In this document: positions 1 through 5,776 of the stretch, piece after piece
Layout: the number at the start of each line of letters is the position of its first letter
Numbering within the stretch: position 1 is the stretch's first letter
Source: Moraxella equi
GTDB lineage: Bacteria > Pseudomonadota > Gammaproteobacteria > Pseudomonadales > Moraxellaceae
Assembly: GCF_002027555.1 (NCBI RefSeq)
Contig: NZ_MXAP01000045.1
Location: 34,970-42,276 of the forward strand
Length of the DNA stretch: 7,307 bases
Reading direction: 5' to 3'
The notes under the pieces: model-generated
The model's input: the letters and a program-made list of their open reading frames with translations, nothing else
Database searches by the model: none
Told to the model about the DNA's origin: nothing
Program-made: the position numbers and the translations under genes

Positions 1-20
1 ATCAATAATATCAATAATAT
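1..20. repeat. Short AT-rich tandem repeat at the window edge
   Basis: The 9-bp unit ATCAATAAT occurs twice in direct succession (1-9 and 10-18), followed by a further AT. It lies just past the stop codon of the NADAR 3' fragment. No function can be assigned, and low-complexity AT-rich DNA is a sufficient explanation. Confidence 0.4.
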
Positions 21-47
21 TTTTAATCAATTTTATCTCTTTTTACT

Positions 48-122
48 TTATTGCTTTACCAATTCATCTCTGACTTGCATCAACGCAAATCCCAATAAAT
101 TGAAGCCTTGCCAATTTAAGGG
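48..122 (-). pseudogene. 3'-terminal fragment of a second NADAR-family gene
   Basis: Read on the minus strand from 122, this piece encodes 24 residues and a TAA stop (48-50), beginning PLNWQGFNLLGFALMQ and ending RDELVKQ. It matches the C-terminus of the NADAR gene at 835-1385 (PLNWQGLNLLGFALMQ then VRDTLL) almost residue for residue, and 66-122 matches 847-903 at 54 of 57 bases. The last few residues differ (DELVKQ versus DTLL), so it looks like the end of a diverged paralogue rather than a fresh copy. Nothing upstream resembles the rest of a NADAR domain: the reading runs straight into what looks like the start of trpA. It has no start codon or ribosome binding site of its own and cannot make a NADAR protein. 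Confidence 0.8.
66..122. repeat. 57-bp direct repeat, copy 1 (partner 847-903)
   Basis: This segment matches 847-903 at a constant offset of 781 bp with three mismatches (at 72, 81 and 102). Both copies encode NADAR C-terminal residues on the minus strand. The match stops abruptly at 122/123 and fades at the other end near 66. The two copies flank the 199-aa gene and the trpA remnant, so recombination between them would excise about 781 bp. Confidence 0.85.
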
Positions 123-181
123 GTTATGGCTTTTTTGTTTTGCTGTTTTAAAGTCGCAAAAGTTTGGAAAATTCGGGTCAT
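116..181 (-). pseudogene. trpA: trpA 5' remnant (tryptophan synthase alpha subunit, first 21 codons)
   Basis: An ATG at 181 opens a 21-codon reading frame beginning MTRIFQTFATLKQQ and ending KKAITP, then TAA at 116-118. This resembles the extreme N-terminus of TrpA proteins, which typically read R-x(4)-F-x(2)-LK, then KA, then P-Y before the conserved AGDP motif. It lies downstream of trpB in the same direction, where trpA is expected, 24 nt after the stop of the 199-aa gene and with a purine-rich AGAGAG about 9 nt before the ATG. After the proline codon, where TrpA should continue with Tyr, the sequence changes into the 3' end of a NADAR gene and the frame stops. TrpA (about 265 aa normally) supplies indole from indole-3-glycerol phosphate to TrpB; this remnant cannot. 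The identification rests on about 20 residues plus position, so it is strong but not certain. An intact trpA could still lie left of the window. Confidence 0.7.
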
Positions 182-205
182 TTGGGTTCTCTCTTTTTAC
201 ACAAA

Positions 206-805
206 TCAAAGCTGTTTGGCAACTTCTAATTTCATCAATATTCTTGCCTTTGGTTTAAAGGTTAATTGCAATGGATTGTCTTTATTTGATGAATTTAAAT
301 GTTGTAAATCATCATAAGTCTTGCCGTTAATTCTTAATTTATAAGTATAACGGCATTTTTGGTATTTGGGGCTGCAAGAATCGGGGTTATCTTTATCATC
401 AAATACCAAATAATAAATCTTTTCGCCACGATAAAGTTCATAATAAAAACGATAACTATCGCTCACAACCGTTTGATGATTTTCAAAAAGTGGATAATAA
501 ATATCATCTGTCAAATCAGCAAACAACATCAAAAATACCGCAGGGCAAACCAATACCGCCAATAAATCTTTAAAATCCTCCCATAATGTCTCATTGCCTT
601 TTTTAAGCTGTGTCAATGAAAAATAAGCCACAGCTGGCAATAGTACAAGCATTATCAGACTGGTTGATATTCTGGATAAAACACCCCAATAGCCTTCTTG
701 CACACCCACATATGACCTGCCAAGCATGGCATACATCATAAGCCCAAAGAATGCCAAAACCAACACGGTCAAAATCTTTGGGACGGGTTTATTGTCTTTG
801 GTCAT
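206..805 (-). CDS. Hypothetical membrane protein, 199 aa, paralogue of the protein at 4257-4814
   Basis: I do not recognise a named family. The N-terminal half has three hydrophobic segments (about residues 11-28, 47-65 and 80-98), suggesting an inner-membrane protein. The C-terminal half (about 105-199) looks soluble, is rich in Tyr and charged residues, and holds a Cys pair (C144, C151). It ends in a motif LTFKPKARIL. The same architecture and the shared landmarks EGY, a YY-x(3)-FE-like stretch and LT[FY]KPKA-x-IL occur in the 185-aa protein near trpF, so the two are very likely paralogues. The chosen start is the ATG at 805. The frame stays open to an ATG at 895, but that extension overlaps the conserved NADAR C-terminus in another frame and is a shadow. 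No clear Shine-Dalgarno precedes 805. The gap to the NADAR stop is 29 nt, so it is probably cotranscribed. Function is unknown. Confidence 0.75.
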   Translation of the reverse strand: MTKDNKPVPKILTVLVLAFFGLMMYAMLGRSYVGVQEGYWGVLSRISTSLIMLVLLPAVAYFSLTQLKKGNETLWEDFKDLLAVLVCPAVFLMLFADLTDDIYYPLFENHQTVVSDSYRFYYELYRGEKIYYLVFDDKDNPDSCSPKYQKCRYTYKLRINGKTYDDLQHLNSSNKDNPLQLTFKPKARILMKLEVAKQL

Positions 806-834
806 GGTTGTGTGTTTGTATTTATTTTTAAAGT

Positions 835-1385
835 TTAAAGCAAGGTATCTCTCACTTGCATTAACGCAAATCCCAATAAATTTAAGCCTTGCCAATTTAA
901 GGGATGATGGATTTTATCATCATCTCTTGCCAAACCCACACCCCAAATGCCATCAATCGGACTTGCCTCCACCAATATGCTATCACCTGTACCTAATAGA
1001 TACGCCTTTAATTTTGAATGCTGACTAAATTTGGCAATATTGCCTTGCACCACAATGTCAAAGCGGTGTTTATTCCAAATTTTTTCATCAAAATTTTTTA
1101 CTTGTCGCCCCAAATCTTTGGCTTGTTTGGGATGTTTGGCGTGAATGATTTCATTAAAAATCGCCATATCGCCAAACAATTTGGCTTTTTGAGCCATCAT
1201 ATAATGTTCGGCGGTAGGATAAGTTACATTGCCCACCACAAACGGCGAATCATACCATTGACTAAAACAGGCATGGACATTTGCCCATTAGATTTGGGGG
1301 TATGCCCCCAAAAATATAAAAATTTTAAATTAGGGTGAGATTGGAATTTGTTAATGACCCAATCTAGGTTATAAGTTTGTGTCAT
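835..1385 (-). pseudogene. NADAR-family gene broken by a 1-nt frameshift
   Basis: NADAR (YbiA/RibX-like) proteins are associated with NAD and ADP-ribose chemistry, and members have been reported to remove ADP-ribose from guanine in nucleic acids. Here an ATG at 1385 starts a good NADAR N-terminus (LYFWGHTPK at about residues 23-31) that runs out of frame after about residue 37 and stops at 1224. The rest of the domain is in another frame: CFSQWYDSPFVV, then TYPTAEHYMMAQKA with the conserved Glu, then DGIWGVGLA, then PLNWQG and a TAA at 835-837. Joining the frames near 1273-1280 gives about 183 aa, normal for the family. The total span of 551 nt is one short of a multiple of three, as expected for a single-base deletion. 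The ATG overlaps the stop of the upstream 86-aa gene by 17 nt, suggesting translational coupling. There is no long homopolymer at the break, so programmed slippage is unlikely. A sequencing error is possible. A GTG at 1239 could at best start a fragment lacking the first quarter. Confidence 0.85.
847..903. repeat. 57-bp direct repeat, copy 2 (partner 66-122)
   Basis: This is the second copy of the NADAR 3'-end repeat, lying inside the longer NADAR pseudogene. It is in the same orientation as the copy at 66-122 and matches 54 of 57 bases. Confidence 0.85.
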
Positions 1386-1629
1386 TTTCTACTCGCTTAA
1401 TAATTAATTTTCCATTATCATCAATTTCTGATTGCCATTGGATATTTTTAAAAGTTTCCCAATCCATAGTTTCATAAGTTGGACAACTTTTAAAATGTTT
1501 TTCAAATAATGCTTCTCCAATGGCATCATCAATACCATCATCGGTTAATGGCTCTTTGATATAATGAGCAAAAATACCACTTAAACTTTCAATAGAGCCA
1601 TTATTTTTTAATTCACTTTCTTTATTCAC
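1369..1629 (-). CDS. Hypothetical protein, 86 aa, between trpB and the NADAR gene
   Basis: I do not recognise this small acidic protein, and it has no signal peptide or membrane segment. The first half contains a segment (about residues 14-45) with alternating Leu, Ile and Asp/Glu that looks helical. Short motifs such as SLSGIFAHY recall the tails of some small antitoxins, but that is only an impression. The second half has two aromatic stretches (DWETF and IQWQ) and ends with a basic LIIKRVE segment. The start is a GTG at 1629, only 2 nt after the trpB stop and with no strong Shine-Dalgarno, so translation probably depends on ribosomes finishing trpB. It overlaps the downstream NADAR start by 17 nt. 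That tight pairing suggests a functional partnership, perhaps a toxin-antitoxin-like module, which is inference only. Confidence 0.7.
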   Translation of the reverse strand: MNKESELKNNGSIESLSGIFAHYIKEPLTDDGIDDAIGEALFEKHFKSCPTYETMDWETFKNIQWQSEIDDNGKLIIKRVENDTNL

Positions 1630-1631
1630 TT

Positions 1632-2837
1632 TTAATCAATCTCAATCCCTTCCACTTTCATCACGGTATGCAAATCTTTATCGCCACGCCCTGACAAATT
1701 GATGATAATGGATTTATCTTGCCCCAATGTTTTGGCGAGTTTCAGCCCATACGCCACCGCGTGCGAACTTTCTAGTGCAGGGATAATGCCTTCGGTTTTG
1801 GTCAAAGTTTTAAAGGCATCTAACGCCTCATCGTCATTGATAACCACATAATCCACACGCCCTTTGTCCTTTAAAAAACTGTGTTCAGGTCCAACCCCTG
1901 GGTAATCAAGCCCAGCAGAAATGCTATGTGTTTCAATGACTTGCCCTTCATCGTCCGCCATCAAATAGGTGCGATTACCGTGCAACACACCCACACGCCC
2001 TGCATTTAAGGGAGCAGAATGCTTGCCTGTTTCAATGCCATATCCGCCTGCTTCCACGCCATACATCGCCACGCTTTCATCGTTTAAAAACTCATAAAAC
2101 AGCCCCATCGCATTTGAGCCACCGCCCACGCACGCAACCAGTACATCAGGCAATTTGTCTTCAAATTCAAGGTGTTGCAAACGAGCCTCACGCCCAATAA
2201 TCGCCTGAAAATCTCGCACCAACATCGGATAAGGGTGCGGGCCTGCCACCGTGCCAATCACATAATAAGTATTATCCACATTGGTCACCCAATCTCGCAT
2301 CGCTTCGTTCATCGCATCTTTGAGCGTGCGAGAACCGCTCGTGACAGGCACGACAGTCGCCCCTAGAAGCCTCATACGATAGACATTCATCTTTTGGCGT
2401 TCCACATCGTCCGCCCCCATATAGACCACGCATTCCAAGCCAAGCCGTGCCGCAATCGTTGCCGTTGCCACACCGTGTTGCCCCGCCCCTGTTTCGGCAA
2501 TAATGCGTTTTTTGCCAACCAATTTGGCGAGCAATGCCTGCCCAATGGTGTTATTGACTTTATGAGCCCCTGTGTGGTTTAAATCTTCTCGTTTAAGATA
2601 GATTTTGGCTCCGCCAATTTCCTTTGTTAAGCGTTTGGCAAAATAAAGCGGTGTGGGACGACCAACATAATTGATTAAATCATCATTATATTCTTTCCAA
2701 AATTCTGGGTTATTTTTAACGCCTAAATAAATGCGTTCTAATTCTTCAAGTGCGGTCATCAAAGTTTCGGACACAAAACAACCACCGTGAATGTCAAAAT
2801 GACCTGTGGCGTTGGGAAATTGGGTATAGTCTGTCAT
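1632..2837 (-). CDS. trpB: Tryptophan synthase beta subunit
   Basis: TrpB is the PLP enzyme that condenses indole with L-serine to give L-tryptophan, the last step of the pathway, normally as an alpha2-beta2 complex with TrpA in the cytoplasm. The 401-aa length is typical (E. coli TrpB has 397). Visible landmarks are the PLP lysine K93 in [10 protein letters not shown], the catalytic glutamate E115 in [16 protein letters not shown] (198-204), the phosphate-binding GGGSNA loop (238-243), ESSHA (356-360) and LSGRGDKD (381-388) near the C-terminus. No key residue is missing, so the gene appears functional. The ATG at 2837 has an AAGG 9 nt upstream. It is separated from trpF by four unrelated genes and followed immediately by the 86-aa gene instead of trpA. 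If trpA is truly lost, this TrpB could still make tryptophan from supplied indole, which is inference. Confidence 0.98.
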   Translation of the reverse strand: MTDYTQFPNATGHFDIHGGCFVSETLMTALEELERIYLGVKNNPEFWKEYNDDLINYVGRPTPLYFAKRLTKEIGGAKIYLKREDLNHTGAHKVNNTIGQALLAKLVGKKRIIAETGAGQHGVATATIAARLGLECVVYMGADDVERQKMNVYRMRLLGATVVPVTSGSRTLKDAMNEAMRDWVTNVDNTYYVIGTVAGPHPYPMLVRDFQAIIGREARLQHLEFEDKLPDVLVACVGGGSNAMGLFYEFLNDESVAMYGVEAGGYGIETGKHSAPLNAGRVGVLHGNRTYLMADDEGQVIETHSISAGLDYPGVGPEHSFLKDKGRVDYVVINDDEALDAFKTLTKTEGIIPALESSHAVAYGLKLAKTLGQDKSIIINLSGRGDKDLHTVMKVEGIEID

Positions 2838-2863
2838 AAGTTTTTGCCTTTTAAATTAAATTT

Positions 2864-3256
2864 TTACCAAATCACATCAATGGGAAATGCGTTTATTTCA
2901 TCATCACAGCTAATCAAAATCAACTGTTCAATTTAAGCTTGGGCAACCAACATTCTATCAAATGGGTCTGCGTGATTTAATGCGTATTCGCCTGATAACT
3001 TGGCGTGTCGCCAATTTACCGATAAAGGTTTAAAATCAGCGTCAATCATTAGCTCTTCAAAATTTTCTAATATTTTTTGAGCTTTGCCTAATTTGCCTTT
3101 TCGGTGTTTGGTTGCCATTTCCCAAACACTTGCCGAACTGACATAAATTTGATTATCATCATTGGTTAAAATATCAATGGCTGTTTTGGATAATTTTTCA
3201 GGTTCGGTATAATACCACAATAAAGTATGGGTATCCAACAAATATCGCTTTACCAT
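2864..3256 (-). pseudogene. vapC: VapC-type PIN-domain toxin with a premature stop codon
   Basis: VapC toxins are PIN-domain ribonucleases that cut tRNA or rRNA and are held inactive by VapB. The reading from 3256 has the N-terminal LLDTHTLLWY (D8), SVWEMA (E46) and the late DPFDRMLVAQA motif (D97, D100), but meets TAA at codon 108 (2933-2935). Past this stop the same frame continues with IEQLILISCDDE and ends FPIDVIW before a second TAA at 2864-2866. That tail is a normal PIN C-terminus containing the last acidic position (D118 or D119). The full 130-codon length is typical. A Gln codon CAA changed to TAA is the simplest explanation. The truncated 107-aa product would lack the final strand and the fourth acidic residue, so it is probably inactive. 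It overlaps the antitoxin gene by 7 nt (ATGGTAA). Stop readthrough or a sequencing error cannot be excluded. Confidence 0.85.
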
Positions 3257-3486
3257 TTTCCCAATTCGTCCTTATCCAAAGGCTCATAAAAAGCAGGGTC
3301 AGCTTTATAATCAGATAATCTGCCTAATTGTTGTTGGCGTTTGCTGATTTTTGCTTTTGGTTGTTCATGGATTGAAAATGGCTCGTCCAAAAATACAACC
3401 ATAACTTGACTGGGTTTATCAAATGGCGGTAATTCATTTAATGAAATTTTACCACCTTGATAAATGCCACTAATTGTATAATGCAT
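3250..3486 (-). CDS. VapB-like antitoxin, partner of the PIN toxin
   Basis: This 78-aa protein lies just upstream of the PIN toxin and shares 7 nt with its start, the classic antitoxin-first arrangement of type II toxin-antitoxin pairs. Its N-terminus (about residues 3-33, with GIYQGGKISLNELPP followed by a V-x-V-F-L-D strand) resembles the beta-rich start of DUF104/DUF2281-like proteins that partner PIN toxins. The C-terminal half is charged (KISKRQQQLGRLSDY, then PLDKDELGKW) and could be the flexible toxin-binding tail. A strong Shine-Dalgarno AGGA (3493-3496) sits 6 nt before the ATG and overlaps the stop of the dehydrogenase gene, so it is probably expressed with it. Many such antitoxins repress their own operon, but no operator is evident here. 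The family assignment is by resemblance only. Confidence 0.8.
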   Translation of the reverse strand: MHYTISGIYQGGKISLNELPPFDKPSQVMVVFLDEPFSIHEQPKAKISKRQQQLGRLSDYKADPAFYEPLDKDELGKW

Positions 3487-3494
3487 AATTTTTC

Positions 3495-4247
3495 CTATAA
3501 ATCCTTCACCACCGTCAACCCTGCAAACGTTTGAGCGGTTGGCATGACTTCCAAGCGATTGATATTAATATGTCTGGGTTGATTAATAAGCCATAATACC
3601 ATATTACTAATGTCTTCAGGGCGAATAAATTCCACATTTTCATAAACCTTGCCCGCACGGTCATCATCGCCATGAAAACGTACGTTACTAAACTCCGTGC
3701 CACCGCACAAACCAGGTTCTATGTTGGTAACTCGCACTTTTTTGCCAATTAAATCGGCTCGCAAATTGAGACTAAACTGCGTAACACATGCCTTAGTCGC
3801 CCCATAGACATTCGCCCCAAAATACGGATAATTGCCTGCCGTTGATGAGATATTGATGACATAGCCGTCATTTTTGGCGACCATATAGGGCAAAATGCTG
3901 TTAGTCATGTTCACCAAACCCAAAATATTGGTATTTATCATCGTTTGCCAATCGCTGATATTGGCTTTATCAGCAGATTCCAAACCAAGTGCCAATCCCG
4001 CATTATTGATAAGCACATCAATGTTATTTAATAGCTCTTTGTCAAGACTATTTAAGGCGGATTTGGTATCGTCCAAATTGCCAATATCAAAACATAGAGG
4101 GATAAAATTCTCGCCAATTTCCGCCTTAATATTTGCCAGTTTATCGGCTCGTCTGCCTGTACCGATAATGGTATGATTGTCTTTGGCAAGAAGTTTGGCG
4201 ATTGCCAAGCCAAAACCAGAAGTTACGCCTGTGATTAGAATGTTCAT
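3495..4247 (-). CDS. ydfG: YdfG-type NADP-dependent short-chain dehydrogenase (3-hydroxy acid dehydrogenase)
   Basis: This is a classical short-chain dehydrogenase/reductase closely resembling E. coli YdfG, which oxidises L-allo-threonine, serine and other 3-hydroxy acids with NADP+ in the cytoplasm. It is 250 aa against 248 in E. coli. It shows the nucleotide motif TGVTSGFG (6-13), GTGRR (29-33) whose arginines suit NADP, NNAGLALGLE (81-90) and N107. The catalytic triad is S135 in ISSTAG, Y148 and K152 in VYGATK. The family signature IEPGLCGGTEFSNVRF follows (about 176-191). No key residue is missing. The ATG at 4247 has AGGA (4255-4258) 7 nt upstream, overlapping the TAG of the previous gene. 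Only 8 nt separate it from the antitoxin gene. Its substrates have no obvious link to tryptophan synthesis, so its place between trpF and trpB probably reflects insertion into the operon. Confidence 0.93.
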   Translation of the reverse strand: MNILITGVTSGFGLAIAKLLAKDNHTIIGTGRRADKLANIKAEIGENFIPLCFDIGNLDDTKSALNSLDKELLNNIDVLINNAGLALGLESADKANISDWQTMINTNILGLVNMTNSILPYMVAKNDGYVINISSTAGNYPYFGANVYGATKACVTQFSLNLRADLIGKKVRVTNIEPGLCGGTEFSNVRFHGDDDRAGKVYENVEFIRPEDISNMVLWLINQPRHININRLEVMPTAQTFAGLTVVKDL

Positions 4248-4256
4248 AAGTTTTTC

Positions 4257-4814
4257 CTATTTTAATGAAATTTGTAAATCGTATAAAATTTCAGCTTTTG
4301 GCTTATAAGTAAGTGTTAAAGAATACTCATTATTTAACCTTAACTTTTGATAAGTTGTTTTGTTGATTTTAACCCGAGTGTCATTATCAAAATAAAGATA
4401 ATACTCATAAGCACCTGCTCGTTTTTGGTTCTCAAAAGATTTTAAATAATACTCATAGGTTGTTGTGGTGGCTTTTGTTTCAAAAATTGTATAATATAAT
4501 GGCTTAATAGCAAAACTACCAATAAAAATAGAACCGCCAACCATTACCAATATCAGTATCAAAAAACCAATATCAAGACTGCTATTTGCTCCTTTTGTCT
4601 TTATACAAATATAGATTGTATTAATAATTCCCACAATAGCAAATGCAATCAAAAATAAACAAATAATAATAGTCTCAAAAACTGCAAAATACCCTTCATT
4701 CCAATCAAAAAATGGGCGAATAACAAAATAAACACAGCCCAATAACAGACCAAAAAATCCCAAATACAGCCCCAATGATATTTGACCTGTTTGGCTGTCC
4801 GCGTCTCTTATCAT
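4257..4814 (-). CDS. Hypothetical membrane protein, 185 aa, paralogue of the protein at 206-805
   Basis: I do not recognise a named family. Three hydrophobic segments (about residues 13-32, 46-70 and 82-103) precede a soluble C-terminal region (about 105-185) rich in Tyr, Lys and Thr that ends in LTLTYKPKAEILYDLQ. The order of elements and the landmarks NEGYFAVF after the first helix, YYTIFE after the third and LT[FY]KPKA-x-IL near the end are shared with the 199-aa protein beyond the NADAR gene. The start ATG overlaps the trpF stop in an ATGA (4811-4814), so translation is probably coupled to trpF. There is no strong Shine-Dalgarno. The coding is AT-rich with many Ile and Asn codons, in contrast to gdhA, which may indicate acquired DNA. 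Function is unknown. Confidence 0.8.
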   Translation of the reverse strand: MIRDADSQTGQISLGLYLGFFGLLLGCVYFVIRPFFDWNEGYFAVFETIIICLFLIAFAIVGIINTIYICIKTKGANSSLDIGFLILILVMVGGSIFIGSFAIKPLYYTIFETKATTTTYEYYLKSFENQKRAGAYEYYLYFDNDTRVKINKTTYQKLRLNNEYSLTLTYKPKAEILYDLQISLK

Positions 4815-5470
4815 TTGTTTTTTACACTTTGTAAAAACCGTCCCATTTTCTCACCGCATTTTACCCCTTTTGCCTTTTCAATACCGCCGCTCACATCAAC
4901 GCCTTTAATTTTTGCCATCAAATCTTGATTGCTTACAATCTTGCCAATATTATCAGGTGTTAATCCCCCTGCCAAATAAATCGGCAAAGGTGAATTATCA
5001 GGGATTTTTTTCCAATCAAAGACAAGCCCCGTACCACCATACGCCTTATCGCTAAAAGTGTCCAAAATCACACCACTTGCTCTGCACGCTTTTAATGCGT
5101 TGATTTGATTTAACAGCGTGTCACTGGTGTCGTCATTTTTTACCCGAATGGCTTTTATCCAGCGTTTATTAACCGCACGGGCAAGCGCTTGGCACTCGCT
5201 AGGTGTTTCATCGCCGTGAAATTGCACAATGTCAAATGGCACTTCTTTTGCCAAATTGACAAGTTCATCCTGCCCCATATTGACGACCAAAGCAACAATG
5301 GTGGTAAAAGCAGGCACGGCTGATACAAGCGTCTTGGCAGTGGCAATGCTGACAGCACGGGGGCTTGGCGGATAAAACACCAGTCCCACCGCATTCACGC
5401 CAAGAGCAATGGCGGTCTGTAAATCGTCCGTGCGAGTAAATCCGCAGAATTTGACGGCTAAGTTTTTCAT
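4811..5470 (-). CDS. trpF: Phosphoribosylanthranilate isomerase
   Basis: TrpF converts N-(5-phosphoribosyl)anthranilate to CdRP, the third step of tryptophan synthesis, in the cytoplasm. At 219 aa it is a typical stand-alone TrpF TIM barrel. Visible landmarks are VKFCGFTR with the catalytic Cys C9, GLVFYPPSPRAV (29-40), VQFHGDE (82-88), ILDT with the general acid D137, GGTG (145-148), LAGGLTPDNI (166-175) and VDVSGGIE (191-198), which closes the phosphate site. The motif KFCGFT is a mild variant of the usual KICGxT. The ATG at 5470 has only a weak ribosome binding site. It is the first gene of the minus-strand run and shares 4 nt with the next gene. trpB follows only after four unrelated genes. 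No leader peptide with tandem Trp codons is visible upstream. Confidence 0.96.
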   Translation of the reverse strand: MKNLAVKFCGFTRTDDLQTAIALGVNAVGLVFYPPSPRAVSIATAKTLVSAVPAFTTIVALVVNMGQDELVNLAKEVPFDIVQFHGDETPSECQALARAVNKRWIKAIRVKNDDTSDTLLNQINALKACRASGVILDTFSDKAYGGTGLVFDWKKIPDNSPLPIYLAGGLTPDNIGKIVSNQDLMAKIKGVDVSGGIEKAKGVKCGEKMGRFLQSVKNK

Positions 5471-5573
5471 TTTAACGACTTATTTATGGGGTAAAATTGT
5501 CTTAACTTACCATTATTTTGTGTGATTGTCTATGGTCTGTGAGACTATTTTCTAAGAGATTTTAATTTATAAT

Positions 5574-5598
5574 AAAAATTAATTAAATATTAATTTTT
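5574..5598. repeat. Perfect 10-bp AT-only inverted repeat between divergent genes
   Basis: AAAAATTAAT (5574-5583) and ATTAATTTTT (5589-5598) are exact reverse complements around a 5-bp TAAAT spacer. It lies upstream of both divergent promoters, where an operator could act. Being composed of A and T only, it may arise by chance in AT-rich DNA. Confidence 0.45.
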
Positions 5599-5634
5599 TA
5601 TGATAATTATCCAACAATCAATGACATAAAATCC

Positions 5635-5663
5635 TTGTTTTTTTGGCAAAAAGTAGGTATTAT
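5635..5663 (+). promoter_or_regulatory. Candidate sigma70-like promoter for gdhA
   Basis: TTGTTT (5635-5640) and TATTAT (5658-5663) are separated by 17 bp. The -10 box matches the consensus at 5 of 6 positions and the -35 at 3 of 6. A second candidate is TTCACT (5668-5673) with TATGAT (5692-5697), spaced 18 bp. Both point toward gdhA, but in DNA this AT-rich such matches are common. Confidence 0.3.
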
Positions 5664-5771
5664 TAACTTCACTGATATATTCATTAATTTTTATGATATA
5701 AATCATTGTGGCGATAGCCATTAATTAAATCAATGAATGTACCTTTCACTCAATCCATACTTGACCAACCT

Positions 5772-5776
5772 AAGGA
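5772..5776 (+). promoter_or_regulatory. Shine-Dalgarno site that fixes the gdhA start
   Basis: AAGGA lies 7 nt before the ATG at 5784, ideal spacing. The alternative in-frame ATG at 5733 has no such site, so 5784 is preferred. Confidence 0.8.

Noticed and set aside
806..895. N-terminal extension of the 199-aa membrane protein to an ATG at 895
   Set aside because: The extension overlaps the conserved NADAR C-terminus in another frame and shows no family-like features. The protein's hydrophobic N-terminus follows naturally from the ATG at 805.
835..1239. NADAR gene as a complete 134-aa protein from a GTG at 1239
   Set aside because: It would lack the conserved FWGHTPK and CFSQWY segments, both present upstream in the DNA, so the gene is better read as frameshifted.
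1293..1312. Hairpin as an intrinsic terminator
   Set aside because: Neither strand has a T run following the stem in the right direction, and it lies inside coding sequence.
5471..5560. Trp attenuator or leader peptide before trpF
   Set aside because: No short frame with Trp codons, no paired alternative hairpins and no T run were found. The small GTCT/AGAC dyad at 5535-5545 is too short to support it.
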